The position numbers were made by a program, and so were the translations under genes. From contig NZ_CP026514.1 of assembly GCF_002953935.1 (NCBI RefSeq), forward strand, positions 1,116,001 through 1,180,000: a stretch of 64,000 nt of DNA, given 5' to 3'. The stretch is from Arthrobacter sp. PGP41 (lineage in GTDB: Bacteria > Actinomycetota > Actinomycetes > Actinomycetales > Micrococcaceae). This document shows positions 1 through 8,689 of this stretch, in pieces (within the stretch, counting starts at the first letter, position 1; every line of letters begins with the position of its first letter). The notes under the pieces are model-generated. The model did not search any database. It was given only the letters and a program-made list of their open reading frames with translations, and was not told the DNA's origin.

Positions 1-204
1 ACCTCCGACGGGCCCTCCCGCGGCCAGACCGTCTGCGACCTGCGCGGGCTGTACGCGGGGTACCCGGAGGTGAAGGGCGCGCGGTGCCGGGTGGTCCTGT
101 CGCTGGAGGAGGACTTCGCTGCGCACCTGGTGGAGACGCTGCTTGGCTTCCCCTTCGGCGCAGGTTCGGAAAGCACTACGGCGGCACTCACCTCCGCCGG
201 GTAG
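1..204 (+). CDS. Nucleoside hydrolase, C-terminal part (truncated by window edge)
   Basis: The reading frame is open from base 1 to a TAG at 202-204, giving 67 residues. It contains SDGPSRGQTVCDLRG and ends near SLEEDFAAHLVETLL. This resembles the C-terminal end of inosine-uridine preferring nucleoside hydrolases, where a T-R-G-x-T-V-x-D segment precedes the last helices. The family splits ribonucleosides into base and ribose in the cytoplasm. The Asp-rich N-terminal active site lies outside the window, so the assignment rests on the tail alone. The last ~14 residues (GAGSESTTAALTSAG) are low complexity and may be non-conserved. Confidence 0.55.
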   Translation, partial: TSDGPSRGQTVCDLRGLYAGYPEVKGARCRVVLSLEEDFAAHLVETLLGFPFGAGSESTTAALTSAG

Positions 205-277
205 GTGGCCTGGGCTGTCCGAAGACTTTTTTGGCCGGTATCTATCCAGCCAGCGAAGGTTGCCGCAAGATAGGCAC

Positions 278-1549
278 ATGAAAAGAACTGTTGTCGCGGG
301 TTTCGCGGCGCTCATCATGGGGTTTGGCGCTCTCACCTTCGCGGTCCCGGGCAACGCAGCCGGCCAGCCGACGCACGTCCCGGGGCAGATCCTCGTTAAA
401 TTCAGGGACAACGGTGCGGCGGCTGGCGTGCTGCGCCAGCACGGCCTCAGCGACGGTCCCGGGGTTGGCAGCACCGGGGCCCGCCTCATCAAGGTACCGG
501 CCGGTAAGGAACTGCAGCTCATCGCAGCCCTCAGCCGGAACCGGGCCGTCGAGTATGCCGAGGCCGACCAGGTGGCCACCGTCGCTACTGATAACTCCAG
601 CGTCGACTACGTCCCCCGCCAGTACGCTTTGCAGAACACGGGCCAGGGCTTTTGGAATACGCGTGAAACCACATACGTAGCCCCGGGGAAACCCGACGCC
701 GATGTGGACGCGGTCGAAGCGTGGGGCGGGGGCGAAACGATCGGTGCCGGCATCAGGGTGGCTGTGCTCGATACGGGCGTGGCCGGTGACAATCCGGACA
801 TCGCAGTCAAGGTTGATGCCCGCAAAAACTTCAGTACCGCGGCAACCGGTGAAGACAAGTACGGCCACGGCACCCACGTGGCGGGCATTATCGCTGCCAC
901 CAAGGACGCGGTTGGTGTCACGGGGGTGTGCCCGGGCTGCAGGATCCTGGACGGCAAGGTCCTGAACGACAGCGGCTCCGGTTCCACCTCAAGCATTGCC
1001 AACGGCATCGCCTGGGCCGTCACCCTAAAAGCCCAAGTCATCAACATGAGCCTGGGCCAGCGCGTTTCATCACGGACCCTCGAAGCTGCGGTCAATGACG
1101 CCTGGACGGCGGGTGCTGTGATCGTCGCGGCGGCCGGCAACGGAGGTACCCAGTCCAAGATCTACCCGGGTGCCTATCCAAACGTGATCGCCGTCGCGGC
1201 GACGGACAACAAGGACGCCAAGGCGTCGTTCTCCACCTACGGCAAGTGGGTGGACGTCGCTGCGCCCGGTGTCAGTGTTTACTCGACCTTCCCCAACGGG
1301 GATTTCCAACTCGCTGCCCAGAACGGCCGCGCCCATGGCTACGACATAGCCAGCGGCACGTCGATGGCCTCACCCGTCGTGGCCGGTGTGGCCGGGCTGG
1401 TGCGGGGCAAGTATGCCAGCGCCGACAATGCATCAGTCCGGACCATCATCGAATCGACTGCTGATCCGATCGCGGGCACGGGTACCTACTGGTTCCATGG
1501 CCGCGTGAACGCCTACAAGGCCGTCGGCGGCACAGCGCCCGGAGTTTAA
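278..1549 (+). CDS. Secreted S8 family serine peptidase (subtilase)
   Basis: A 423-residue exported protease. The ATG at 278 is preferred over an upstream in-frame ATG at 143 because it begins a clear signal peptide (MKRTVVAGFAALIMGFGALTF followed by an A-rich cleavage region). A short propeptide-like domain follows (HVPGQILVKF). The subtilase triad is intact: Asp165 in VAVLDTGV, His197 in GHGTHVAG and Ser362 in GTSMASPVVAG. The oxyanion Asn lies in AAAGNGG. The protein stops soon after the catalytic domain, so there is no C-terminal binding or anchoring module, and release to the medium is inferred. It lies alone between a nucleoside hydrolase and a methyltransferase. A second subtilase is encoded at 12669-14624. 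Confidence 0.93.
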   Translation: MKRTVVAGFAALIMGFGALTFAVPGNAAGQPTHVPGQILVKFRDNGAAAGVLRQHGLSDGPGVGSTGARLIKVPAGKELQLIAALSRNRAVEYAEADQVATVATDNSSVDYVPRQYALQNTGQGFWNTRETTYVAPGKPDADVDAVEAWGGGETIGAGIRVAVLDTGVAGDNPDIAVKVDARKNFSTAATGEDKYGHGTHVAGIIAATKDAVGVTGVCPGCRILDGKVLNDSGSGSTSSIANGIAWAVTLKAQVINMSLGQRVSSRTLEAAVNDAWTAGAVIVAAAGNGGTQSKIYPGAYPNVIAVAATDNKDAKASFSTYGKWVDVAAPGVSVYSTFPNGDFQLAAQNGRAHGYDIASGTSMASPVVAGVAGLVRGKYASADNASVRTIIESTADPIAGTGTYWFHGRVNAYKAVGGTAPGV

Positions 1550-1587
1550 AGGGTCGGCCGGCGAGGCCCGGTACAGGAGTGACCAAT

Positions 1588-2217
1588 ATGGCAGTCCATC
1601 ATCGGGTCTTCGCGCGGCTCTACCCGGTGGTGGGTAAGGCGATGGAGCGCGGCGGCATGGACCAGCGCCGCCAGGAGTTGCTCACCGGCCTCTCCGGCGA
1701 GGTGGTCGAGGTAGGTGCCGGCGACGGGCTTAACTTTCCGCACTACCCGCCCGCCGTCACCCGTGTCCTGGCCGTGGAGCCGGAACCGCACCTGCGGCGC
1801 CTCGCCCGCGAAGCGGCCAGCCACGCTCCGGTACCGGTCGAGGTTGTTGATGGTCTCGCGGAGAGGCTTCCCTGCACTGACGGCAGCGCCGACGCGGTGG
1901 TTGTGTCGCTCGTATTGTGCTCGGTGGCCGACCAGACGGCGGCGCTGCGGGAAATCCGCCGTGTGCTCAAACCGGGCGGTCGGTTGCGTTTCCTCGAACA
2001 CGTCCGGGCGGACACGCCCGGTCTCGTCCGGCTTCAACTAGTGCTCGATGCCACCCTCTGGCCCCGTGTTGCGGGGGGATGCCACACGGGCCGCGACACC
2101 GCTGCGGCCATTGCACGCGCCGGGTTTACCGTCAAGAGCCTGGACCGGTACCTGTTTCCGGGCGCCCGCACGCCGGTCTCCTTCCACATCCTCGGCACCG
2201 CCATCCGTGGCGGCTAA
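1588..2217 (+). CDS. Class I SAM-dependent methyltransferase
   Basis: A 209-residue methyltransferase of the Methyltransf_11/UbiE-like type. Motif I is VVEVGAGDGLNF, the acidic motif II end is LAVEPEP, and the post-motif region SADAVVVSLVLCSV and LKPGGRLRFLEHV are typical. The overall pattern resembles METTL7/small-molecule methyltransferases, but the substrate cannot be read from sequence. A GTG at 1579 is also possible. The ATG at 1588 is chosen because the ACAGGAG at 1572-1578 sits about 9 bases before it. The stop codon overlaps that of the convergent lacI-type gene by a few bases, so the two transcripts must run into each other. Confidence 0.85.
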   Translation: MAVHHRVFARLYPVVGKAMERGGMDQRRQELLTGLSGEVVEVGAGDGLNFPHYPPAVTRVLAVEPEPHLRRLAREAASHAPVPVEVVDGLAERLPCTDGSADAVVVSLVLCSVADQTAALREIRRVLKPGGRLRFLEHVRADTPGLVRLQLVLDATLWPRVAGGCHTGRDTAAAIARAGFTVKSLDRYLFPGARTPVSFHILGTAIRGG

Positions 2218-3302
2218 GGCTGATGCGGCACATTGCTGCTATGGGCGCCAGCGCTGGCGGAGCTGTTACGCACAACAAGAGTGGGTGCGATTGGCGTACG
2301 GTCCACGTCCCGCCCTTCCATTGCACCAAGAAGCACTTCCATGCTCATGAGCGCCAAGGCGGTGAAGTCTTGGCGCACGGTGGTCAGGGGTGGCAGGAAG
2401 TAATCCGAGCCTTCAATATCGTCGAAGCCTACGATGCTGACATCATCCGGGACGCGGACGCCGTTTTCGGCGAAGGCGCGTATGACCCCCAGGGCGGTGT
2501 GGTCGCTGGCGGCGAAGATGGCCTGGGGGATTTTTTCTTCCCGGACGAGCCGGAGGCCGGTCTCGTATGCCCACCGGGGGCTCCAGTCACCCTCGAGGCA
2601 CAACCCTGGTTCTAGTCCTGCGTCACGGAGCGCGGCCTCCCAGCCACGCTTGCGCACGCGTCCGTCGAACCAGTCCATGGAGCCGGCGAGGTGGGCGATA
2701 TCCGTGTGGCCCAGGTCGATAAGGTGCTGGGTGGCCAGCCGCGCCCCGAGTTCCTGGTTTTCCGAATACGTAAAGACGTTCGGAGTGGATGATGCTCCGG
2801 CCGCGATCATCTCCACCGGAACGCGGAATGACGCATTCCAGACGGCCGCGGCCATCTGCACCAGGGGAGCGATGACAATGATTCCCCCCACACCGGTATC
2901 GTCCAGGGTGTCCAGGGCTGCCTGCACGGACTCTTCGTCGGGTTGTTCGACGCTGATGACGGTTGTGGCGTAGCCCTTCTTGCGGGCGACGTTCTCGAGG
3001 GCCATCAGTGTCCCCACCGGGCCAAACCGCGGCGAGCCGTCAGAGAGGATGCCGATGGAGGTCGACCGGCTGGTGACCAGCGCGGTGGCTGCCCGGTTCC
3101 GGCGGTACCCGATGTCCTTGATGACCTGCAAAACACGCTGGCGCGTAGCCGCGCTTACGTCCGGCGCGTCATTGAGTACCCGCGAGACCGTTCCGAAGGA
3201 GACGCCGGCGGCTTGGGCCACGTCCATGATGGTGGGCTTCCGGCGCAGCGGGGCATCCGCTAGCTTCTCCTTCGCCTCACGGGAAACCGACATCCCTGCC
3301 AC
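2214..3302 (-). CDS. LacI family transcriptional repressor of the adjacent sugar operon
   Basis: About 362 residues. The N-terminal helix-turn-helix reads TIMDVAQAAGVSFGTVSRVL, followed by the hinge NDAPDVSAATRQRV, then a periplasmic-binding-protein-like effector domain (GYRRN to the C-terminus). The start is uncertain. GTG at 3302 has AGGAG five bases upstream, while ATG at 3293 (MSVSREAKEK) is 14 bases from it; the DNA-binding domain is complete with either. The gene diverges from the ABC operon starting at 3514, and three palindromes of LacI type lie between them. This makes it the probable local repressor, acting on both promoters. The inducer is unknown and would be the imported compound or a product of it. 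Confidence 0.9.
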   Translation of the reverse strand: MAGMSVSREAKEKLADAPLRRKPTIMDVAQAAGVSFGTVSRVLNDAPDVSAATRQRVLQVIKDIGYRRNRAATALVTSRSTSIGILSDGSPRFGPVGTLMALENVARKKGYATTVISVEQPDEESVQAALDTLDDTGVGGIIVIAPLVQMAAAVWNASFRVPVEMIAAGASSTPNVFTYSENQELGARLATQHLIDLGHTDIAHLAGSMDWFDGRVRKRGWEAALRDAGLEPGLCLEGDWSPRWAYETGLRLVREEKIPQAIFAASDHTALGVIRAFAENGVRVPDDVSIVGFDDIEGSDYFLPPLTTVRQDFTALALMSMEVLLGAMEGRDVDRTPIAPTLVVRNSSASAGAHSSNVPHQP

Positions 3303-3424
3303 GTTCTCTCCTGTCTTGCACCTCCCGGACCGAACCAATGGGTTCCGTGCGTTTTCAATCCTACGTCGGCCGCACGTCCCGGCGGCCTGAAGGCGCTGCC
3401 CGCGTGATGCTTGACACAATCCTC

Positions 3425-3481
3425 CGTGAACGTTTACGATGAGGTCCGTAAACGTTTACGGTCGGTTCGTAAACGCTTACG
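3425..3481. promoter_or_regulatory. Three tandem LacI-type operators
   Basis: Three 14-bp palindromes: 3425-3438 (CGTGAACGTTTACG, one mismatch), 3447-3460 (CGTAAACGTTTACG, perfect) and 3468-3481 (CGTAAACGCTTACG, one mismatch). The central CG step and the half-site TAAACG are typical of LacI-family operators. Centres are 22 and 21 bp apart, about two helical turns, so all three face the same side of the DNA. The last is 32 bp before the first gene of the operon and all are about 125 bp from the lacI-type start. Confidence 0.9.
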
Positions 3482-3513
3482 GAGGTAGCACGTTCAATGA
3501 GGAAAGGAGCGGG

Positions 3514-3999
3514 ATGGCTGACAGCAGCATCGTCTACGCACTCGCGCTCGATCCCAGCACTGGGCTTCGAAATGTCGACCAGGCCCAGTGGGCAAATTTG
3601 GAAGTGCTCCTGAGGGGTACAGCGCCCGGCGATCTCGCAGCCGCTGTCCGCACCTTCGTCTCCGCCGGTTCCTCGGCCGTCGTCGGAATTTTCGATGGCA
3701 ACCTGCTCTGGGCAAGCCTGGTTGTCTCTGTGGACCACTCCGGCGCACCCGCGTCCGTGTCCACGATTGCCGGTCCGATGGCCCAATCGGGCGGGGAAAT
3801 GGCTAAAGCCGCAGGCGAAGCGGTGCGGTGGGTCCAAGCCCACCAAGGGCCCTGTTCCCTGGGCCTTTTCGTCGACAAGGTGCATGCAGAGGCGCTCCTG
3901 AAAGCTTCAGACAAAGCCGCCGCTCTACGCACAGCCTCGGCCGCCGGCGGACTCGTCCTCTCGCCGGTTCCCCCTGCCCTGGCAGTAGCGCTCGCCTGA
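3514..3999 (+). CDS. Conserved-looking protein of unknown function, first gene of sugar operon
   Basis: 161 residues with no family I recognise. The start at 3514 (MADSSIVYALALD) follows AAGGAG at 3504-3509. An earlier in-frame ATG at 3439 would lie inside the operators and is rejected. There is no signal peptide or long membrane segment. The composition is Ala/Val-rich with alternating helices and strands (AAAVRTFVSAGSSAVVGIF, CSLGLFVDKVHAEALL), suggesting a soluble alpha/beta domain. It lies between the LacI operators and the substrate-binding protein gene, with a 50-bp gap to the latter, so it is very likely co-transcribed and functions with the imported compound. Whether it is a sensor, an enzyme or an accessory protein cannot be decided. 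Confidence 0.7.
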   Translation: MADSSIVYALALDPSTGLRNVDQAQWANLEVLLRGTAPGDLAAAVRTFVSAGSSAVVGIFDGNLLWASLVVSVDHSGAPASVSTIAGPMAQSGGEMAKAAGEAVRWVQAHQGPCSLGLFVDKVHAEALLKASDKAAALRTASAAGGLVLSPVPPALAVALA

Positions 4000-4049
4000 T
4001 CCATCCCAGGCACCCACCCCATCCATCCACTCAAAAGCACTGGAGAACA

Positions 4050-5210
4050 ATGATGATCCGCAGGCTTCCCATCGTGGCCCTGGCCGCAGCCCTGTCACTT
4101 TCTGTCGCTTCCTGCAGCAGTTCAACAACTGCCACGTCAAACGCCCCCGACGCCGGCGTGTCCGAAAAAGCCCAGCAGGCCCTTGACAAGATCAAGGGGC
4201 AGGTTCTGAGCAAGGGCCCCAACGGCGAGACGCCCTCGCCAGCGTCCGTCGCGGATTTGACTCCCGAAGAGATCGCGAAGGTCAAGGGACTCAACGCCAA
4301 AGCCGCAATCGTGATGCACTATGGCGGCAACGACTGGGCCACAGCCCAGGTAAACGGACTTAAGAGCGAACTTGAGAAGCTCGGCATCAAGGTCATCGCC
4401 ACAACCGACGCGAACTTCAAGCCGGACAAGCAGGTCTCGGACATCGAGACTGTCATGACGCAGGATCCGGACATCATCGTTTCCATCCCAACGGACCCCG
4501 TGGCCACGGCCTCCGCGTACAAGAAAGCCGCGGATGCCGGCACGAAGCTCGTCTTCATGGACAACATCCCCCAGGGGCTGACCGCCGGCAAGGACTACGT
4601 CTCTGTTGTTTCGGCCGACAACTACGGCAACGGCGTCGTCTCCGCCCACCAGATGGCCAAAGCGCTCGGGGGCAAGGGAAAGATCGGACTCGTCTTCCAC
4701 CAGGCCGACTTCTTCGTGACCAAGCAGCGCTACGACGGATTCAAGGAAACCATCACGAAGGAGTACCCGGAGATCCAGATCGTCGAGGAAAAGGGCATAG
4801 CCGGTCCGGACTTCGCTGGAGATGCGCAGGCAGCTGCGAACGCCATGCTGAGCAAGTACCCTGACCTGGCCGGCATCTGGGCGGTGTGGGACGTTCCCGC
4901 CGAGGGTGTCATGGCTGCGGCCCGTGCCGCGGGCCGCCCGGACCTGAAGATCGCCACCGAGGACCTCGGCAAGAATGTGGCCATCGCCCTGGCCAAGGAC
5001 GAACTCGTCATCGGCCTCGGAGCGCAGGTTCCGTTCGACCAGGGTGTTACAGAGGCACGGCTGGCTGCCGGCGCGCTCATCGGCAAGGAAGCGCCCGCCT
5101 ATGTGGCATTGAGTGCCCTCCCGGTTGACCACTCCAACGTCCTGGAAGCCTGGAAGCAGGTCTACCACGAGGACGCCCCGAAGGATATCCAGGACTCCTA
5201 CAAGCAGTAG
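4050..5210 (+). CDS. Sugar ABC transporter substrate-binding lipoprotein
   Basis: 386 residues. The start MMIRRLPIVALAAALSLSVASC gives a lipoprotein signal with lipobox SVASC, so the mature protein is anchored by Cys22. A Ser/Thr/Ala linker follows, then a Peripla_BP_4 fold: VMHYGGNDWATAQVNGL begins domain 1, and SIPTDPVATASAYKKAADAG and GLVFHQADFFVTKQRY are typical of the ribose/galactose-type group. It supplies the ligand-binding part of the importer encoded by the next two genes. A strong hairpin separates it from the ATPase gene. The ligand is not evident; the downstream isomerase and Gfo/Idh/MocA dehydrogenase point to a polyol, inositol or uncommon sugar. Confidence 0.92.
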   Translation: MMIRRLPIVALAAALSLSVASCSSSTTATSNAPDAGVSEKAQQALDKIKGQVLSKGPNGETPSPASVADLTPEEIAKVKGLNAKAAIVMHYGGNDWATAQVNGLKSELEKLGIKVIATTDANFKPDKQVSDIETVMTQDPDIIVSIPTDPVATASAYKKAADAGTKLVFMDNIPQGLTAGKDYVSVVSADNYGNGVVSAHQMAKALGGKGKIGLVFHQADFFVTKQRYDGFKETITKEYPEIQIVEEKGIAGPDFAGDAQAAANAMLSKYPDLAGIWAVWDVPAEGVMAAARAAGRPDLKIATEDLGKNVAIALAKDELVIGLGAQVPFDQGVTEARLAAGALIGKEAPAYVALSALPVDHSNVLEAWKQVYHEDAPKDIQDSYKQ

Positions 5211-5221
5211 CCAGACCCGAC

Positions 5222-5247
5222 GGCGCGGGGGCTCCAACCCCCGCGCC
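5222..5247 (+). promoter_or_regulatory. Intercistronic GC hairpin after the binding-protein gene
   Basis: Perfect 10-bp inverted repeat GGCGCGGGGG / CCCCCGCGCC with a 6-base loop, placed 11 bases after the binding-protein stop and 17 bases before the ATPase start. There is no T-run, so it is more likely an attenuator or a 3' mRNA stabiliser that raises binding-protein yield relative to the membrane components, as known for malE-type operons. The function is inferred. Confidence 0.6.
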
Positions 5248-5264
5248 GCGCCGAAAGGGCAACC

Positions 5265-6773
5265 ATGAACACCGCAGACAATGTCGTCGAAATGCGCTCG
5301 ATCTCCAAGGGCTTCAACGGCGTTTCCGTGCTGAAGGACGTCGCCTTCGACGTCCGAAAGGGCGAGGTCCACGCACTCGCAGGCGGCAACGGCGCCGGGA
5401 AGTCCACGCTCATGAAGATCCTCCAGGGCGTCTATCAGGCAGACGCTGGAGAGATCCTCATAGGCGGGGAACTGGCCGCCATCAACTCGATCCAGGACGC
5501 GAAGGCCGCCGGGATCGGGATGGTTTTCCAGGAATTCAGCCTGGTACCGAGCCTGACCGTTGCACAGAACATCTTCCTTGCCGCCGAACCGCTCGGCAGG
5601 GGCGGCCTCATTGACGACCGTACCGCGGTGAAACGGGCCAGGGAGGTCTTCGCTGAGATGGAGGTCGACGTCGACCCCCGTGCGGAGGTCGCCCGGCTGG
5701 GGACTGCATACTGGCAGCTGACCGAGATCGCCAAGGCCCTGGCCCAGAACGCCCAAGTGCTGATCATGGACGAACCCACTGCCAGCCTGGCCCGGCACGA
5801 GTCCGAGTCGCTGTTCGAACTGATTGACCGCCTCAAGCAGCGGGGCATCTCCATCATCTACATCTCGCACCGCATGGACGAGGTGTACAGGCTCGCTGAC
5901 CGGATCACCATCCTCCGCGACGGCCGCCACCTGCTTACCGCGCCACTGACCGACGTCACTCCCGAACAGATCGTGGAAGGCATCGTGGGCAAGAAGATCG
6001 AGGGCCAGCTTTCCTACCGCGCACGGGACCATGCGGTGCACGACGGCGCGCCCCTGCTGGAGGTGCGCGGGCTTAACGCCGGGCACCGGGTACGGGACGT
6101 TTCCTTCACGCTCCGGTCCGGTGAGATCCTCGGCCTGGCAGGGCTGATGGGAAGCGGACGCACCGAGCTTGCCCGTGCCCTCTTCGGCATCGACAAGGTG
6201 GACAGCGGTGACGTCCTCCTGCGGGGCAAAAAGGTCAACCTTGCCTCGCCCCAGCAGGCCATCAATGCCGGCGTCGCCCTCATCCCGGAGGACCGCAGGG
6301 CACAAGGCCTGGTACTGGAGCATTCCGTCCAGGACAACCTGCTGCTTCCCCTCCTTGGGCAGATCCAGCGGGGACCACTCCTCGACGGCGCCAAGGGCAA
6401 GGAATTGTCCTCGTCGCTGATCAAGAGGTTCGCGGTCAAGGTGGCCCACCCCAACCGCCCGGTGCGGCTCCTCTCGGGCGGCAACCAGCAGAAGGTGGTC
6501 ATCGCCAAGTGGCTGGGCACCGATCCGGACATCCTGATCCTGGACGAGCCAACGGCCGGCGTGGACATCGGCACCAAAAGCGAAATCTTGGACATGATCC
6601 GTGAGCTGGCGAGTGCCGGCAAAGCCGTCATCGTCATCTCCTCCGAGTACCCCGAACTACTCGCGGTCAGCGACCGCGTCCTCGTCCTCAGGGACGGCTC
6701 CATCATCCGCGACATTCCCCGCAGCGAGATCGCTGACGAGGAGTATCTCCAACTTGCAGTCCAGGGAGTCTGA
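5265..6773 (+). CDS. Sugar ABC transporter ATP-binding protein (RbsA/MglA type)
   Basis: 502 residues with two fused ABC domains, the normal size for this family. Domain 1 has Walker A GGNGAGKST (GENGAGKST is usual), a degenerate signature YWQLTEIAKAL and Walker B VLIMDEPTASL. Domain 2 has the expected degenerate Walker A region LMGSGRTELARAL, the signature LSGGNQQKVVIAKWL and Walker B ILILDEPTAGVDIG. It energises uptake of the ligand captured by the upstream lipoprotein. The permease gene starts three bases after this stop codon, so the two are probably translationally coupled. Confidence 0.95.
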   Translation: MNTADNVVEMRSISKGFNGVSVLKDVAFDVRKGEVHALAGGNGAGKSTLMKILQGVYQADAGEILIGGELAAINSIQDAKAAGIGMVFQEFSLVPSLTVAQNIFLAAEPLGRGGLIDDRTAVKRAREVFAEMEVDVDPRAEVARLGTAYWQLTEIAKALAQNAQVLIMDEPTASLARHESESLFELIDRLKQRGISIIYISHRMDEVYRLADRITILRDGRHLLTAPLTDVTPEQIVEGIVGKKIEGQLSYRARDHAVHDGAPLLEVRGLNAGHRVRDVSFTLRSGEILGLAGLMGSGRTELARALFGIDKVDSGDVLLRGKKVNLASPQQAINAGVALIPEDRRAQGLVLEHSVQDNLLLPLLGQIQRGPLLDGAKGKELSSSLIKRFAVKVAHPNRPVRLLSGGNQQKVVIAKWLGTDPDILILDEPTAGVDIGTKSEILDMIRELASAGKAVIVISSEYPELLAVSDRVLVLRDGSIIRDIPRSEIADEEYLQLAVQGV

Positions 6774-6776
6774 ACA

Positions 6777-7760
6777 GTGAGCAAGGCAAACACCATCGCG
6801 CCCCGGAACACCGCGGCCCGCAATTTCGGCACCGTCCTGAAAGAACTCGACTGGCGGCGCTACGTCATCTACATCGGCTTCGTCGTCGTCTTCCTCTTCT
6901 TCGCCATTCTGCTGCGCGACCAGGGCTTCCTGTCGCCGAACAACCTGTTGAACATCTTCCGGCAGACCGCCACCATCACCGTCATCGCCGTGGGCATGAC
7001 CTACGTGATCGCATGCGCGGAGATCGACCTGAGCGTCGGATCCGTGGCCGGCCTCTCCAGTGTCTGCACCGCGATGGCACTGTCCCAGTGGGGGCTGATT
7101 CCCGGCATCCTCGCGGGCCTCGCCGTCGGACTCGTGGTCGGATCAGTCAACGGTGCGCTTGTCAGCCTCCTCGGCATCCCGTCCTTCCTGGTGACGCTCG
7201 GCATGCTGGGGATAGCGGTCGGCGTCGCCCAATGGATCACAGCCTCGGCGCCCCAGCCCATCCTGAACGACACGTTCAACATGCTGTTTGGATCCGGCAA
7301 CTTCGGTCCCATTCCGGGCTTGGTGGTCTGGAGCGCCATCTTCGTGGCCATCGGCGCCGTCGTACTGAACCGCACAAGGTTCGGCCGCCAGGTCCTGGCC
7401 ACGGGAGGCAACCGCAATGCCGCGGAGTTCACCGGCATCAACACCAAGCGCATCAAATTCCAGGTGCTCCTTATCTCGGCCGTGGCGGCAAGCGTCGCCG
7501 GCATGCTCTACGCCGGCCGCCTCCAGTCCGGACGGTTCCAGTGGGGATCGGGAGACGAACTCTCTGCCATCGCCGCCGTCATCCTGGGTGGAACCAGCCT
7601 CTTCGGCGGGTTCGGCTCCATCATCGGCACCCTCTTCGGCGCCCTGCTGATCGGCCTGATCAACAACGGACTGATCCTCGCCGGACTCGACAGCAGCCAG
7701 CAGCAGGTTGTCCGCGGCGCCATCATCATCCTGGCCGTCGCTATGGCCCGGAAGAAGTAG
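6777..7760 (+). CDS. Sugar ABC transporter permease (RbsC type)
   Basis: 327 residues, a polytopic membrane protein of the BPD_transp_2 family with roughly 8-10 hydrophobic segments. It starts with GTG at 6777, preceded by AGGGAG inside the end of the ATPase gene. Family hallmarks include VIACAEIDLSVGSVAGL near residue 80, IPSFLVTLGMLGIAVG and the C-terminal GGTSLFGGFGSIIGTLFGALL. It forms the homodimeric channel of the importer. There is a single permease gene, as expected for ribose-type systems in which the permease is a homodimer. Confidence 0.95.
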   Translation: MSKANTIAPRNTAARNFGTVLKELDWRRYVIYIGFVVVFLFFAILLRDQGFLSPNNLLNIFRQTATITVIAVGMTYVIACAEIDLSVGSVAGLSSVCTAMALSQWGLIPGILAGLAVGLVVGSVNGALVSLLGIPSFLVTLGMLGIAVGVAQWITASAPQPILNDTFNMLFGSGNFGPIPGLVVWSAIFVAIGAVVLNRTRFGRQVLATGGNRNAAEFTGINTKRIKFQVLLISAVAASVAGMLYAGRLQSGRFQWGSGDELSAIAAVILGGTSLFGGFGSIIGTLFGALLIGLINNGLILAGLDSSQQQVVRGAIIILAVAMARKK

Positions 7761-7806
7761 CACACATGACTCTCAACTGTTCTTCGGCTCCTGAAAGGCA
7801 CAAGCA

Positions 7807-8622
7807 ATGAAACTTGGTTACTGTTCCATCACCTGGGGCGGCGTGGTGGGCCACGCCCAAGGCGTGACGAGCGTCAAGGACCTCTTTTACCTGACCCACG
7901 GGTCCATGAAGGACGCCGTCCGGGACATCGCATCCGTCGGCTACGAGGGTGTTGAGATGTTCGACGGCAACCTCGCGGAATACGCGGAAAAGCCCGAGGA
8001 GCTCAAAGAAATCCTCGCCAGTTCCGGGGTATCCCTTACAAGCGTGTACACGGGTGCGAACTTCATCTACGCCGATATCCTTCCGGACGAGCTGCACCGG
8101 ATCCACCGGGCTGCCGAGCTGGCCGCAGACTTCGGAGCTGAACGGCTCGTGGTTGGAGGGGGAGCACGGCGCGCGGCCGGAACCACCGAAGAGGACTACC
8201 GCCGCCTCGGCGAGGCCCTTGACAACGTCACGGACATCGCCGAAAGCTTCGGGCTGTCGGCGAGCTACCATCCACACCTGACCACCATCGTGGAAAGCCC
8301 GGACGAGCTGGACAAGCTCATGCCGCTCACACGGATCGGTTTCTGCCCCGACACCGCCCATCTTGCGGCCGGCGGAGCAGATCCGGCCGCGGTCATCCGG
8401 AAGTACCCCGACAGGATCCGGCACGTCCACCTCAAGGACTTCCGGCAAGACCCTTTTTCCTTCCTCCCCCTGGGCCAGGGCGAACTCGACTTCCCGGACA
8501 TCCTCGCGGCAATCCGGGAAAGCGGCTACGACAGCTGGCTCATGGTGGAACTCGACGGCTATGACGGGGATCCCCGGGAAGCGGCCGAGATCAGCAAGAA
8601 GTACCTCGAGAAACTCCTCTGA
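7807..8622 (+). CDS. Sugar phosphate isomerase/epimerase family TIM barrel
   Basis: 271 residues of the AP_endonuc_2/xylose isomerase-like TIM-barrel family. It starts MKLGYCSITWGG. Metal-site segments are visible: GYEGVEMFDGN (Glu), SYHPHLTTIVES (His/Glu), FCPDTAHLAAGG (Asp/His) and IRHVHLKDF (His-Lys-Asp), ending with YDSWLMVELDG (Glu). These match the divalent-metal ligands of inosose dehydratase and epimerase relatives. It probably isomerises or dehydrates a keto-sugar or keto-inositol produced from the transported compound. The start follows GAAAGG nine bases upstream, and the gene is 46 bp after the permease in the same operon. Confidence 0.88.
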   Translation: MKLGYCSITWGGVVGHAQGVTSVKDLFYLTHGSMKDAVRDIASVGYEGVEMFDGNLAEYAEKPEELKEILASSGVSLTSVYTGANFIYADILPDELHRIHRAAELAADFGAERLVVGGGARRAAGTTEEDYRRLGEALDNVTDIAESFGLSASYHPHLTTIVESPDELDKLMPLTRIGFCPDTAHLAAGGADPAAVIRKYPDRIRHVHLKDFRQDPFSFLPLGQGELDFPDILAAIRESGYDSWLMVELDGYDGDPREAAEISKKYLEKLL

Positions 8623-8689
8623 CCATCCTGACCACCAGGGAGAGCCACCGCAGGCGGCTCCCGACTTTTCCGAAAGGAACACGATTCAC

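Noticed and set aside
4137..6449. Long antisense frame of 770 codons opposite the ABC transporter genes
   Set aside because: It mirrors well-supported transporter genes in high-GC DNA, shows no domain, and is the usual shadow of third-position GC bias.
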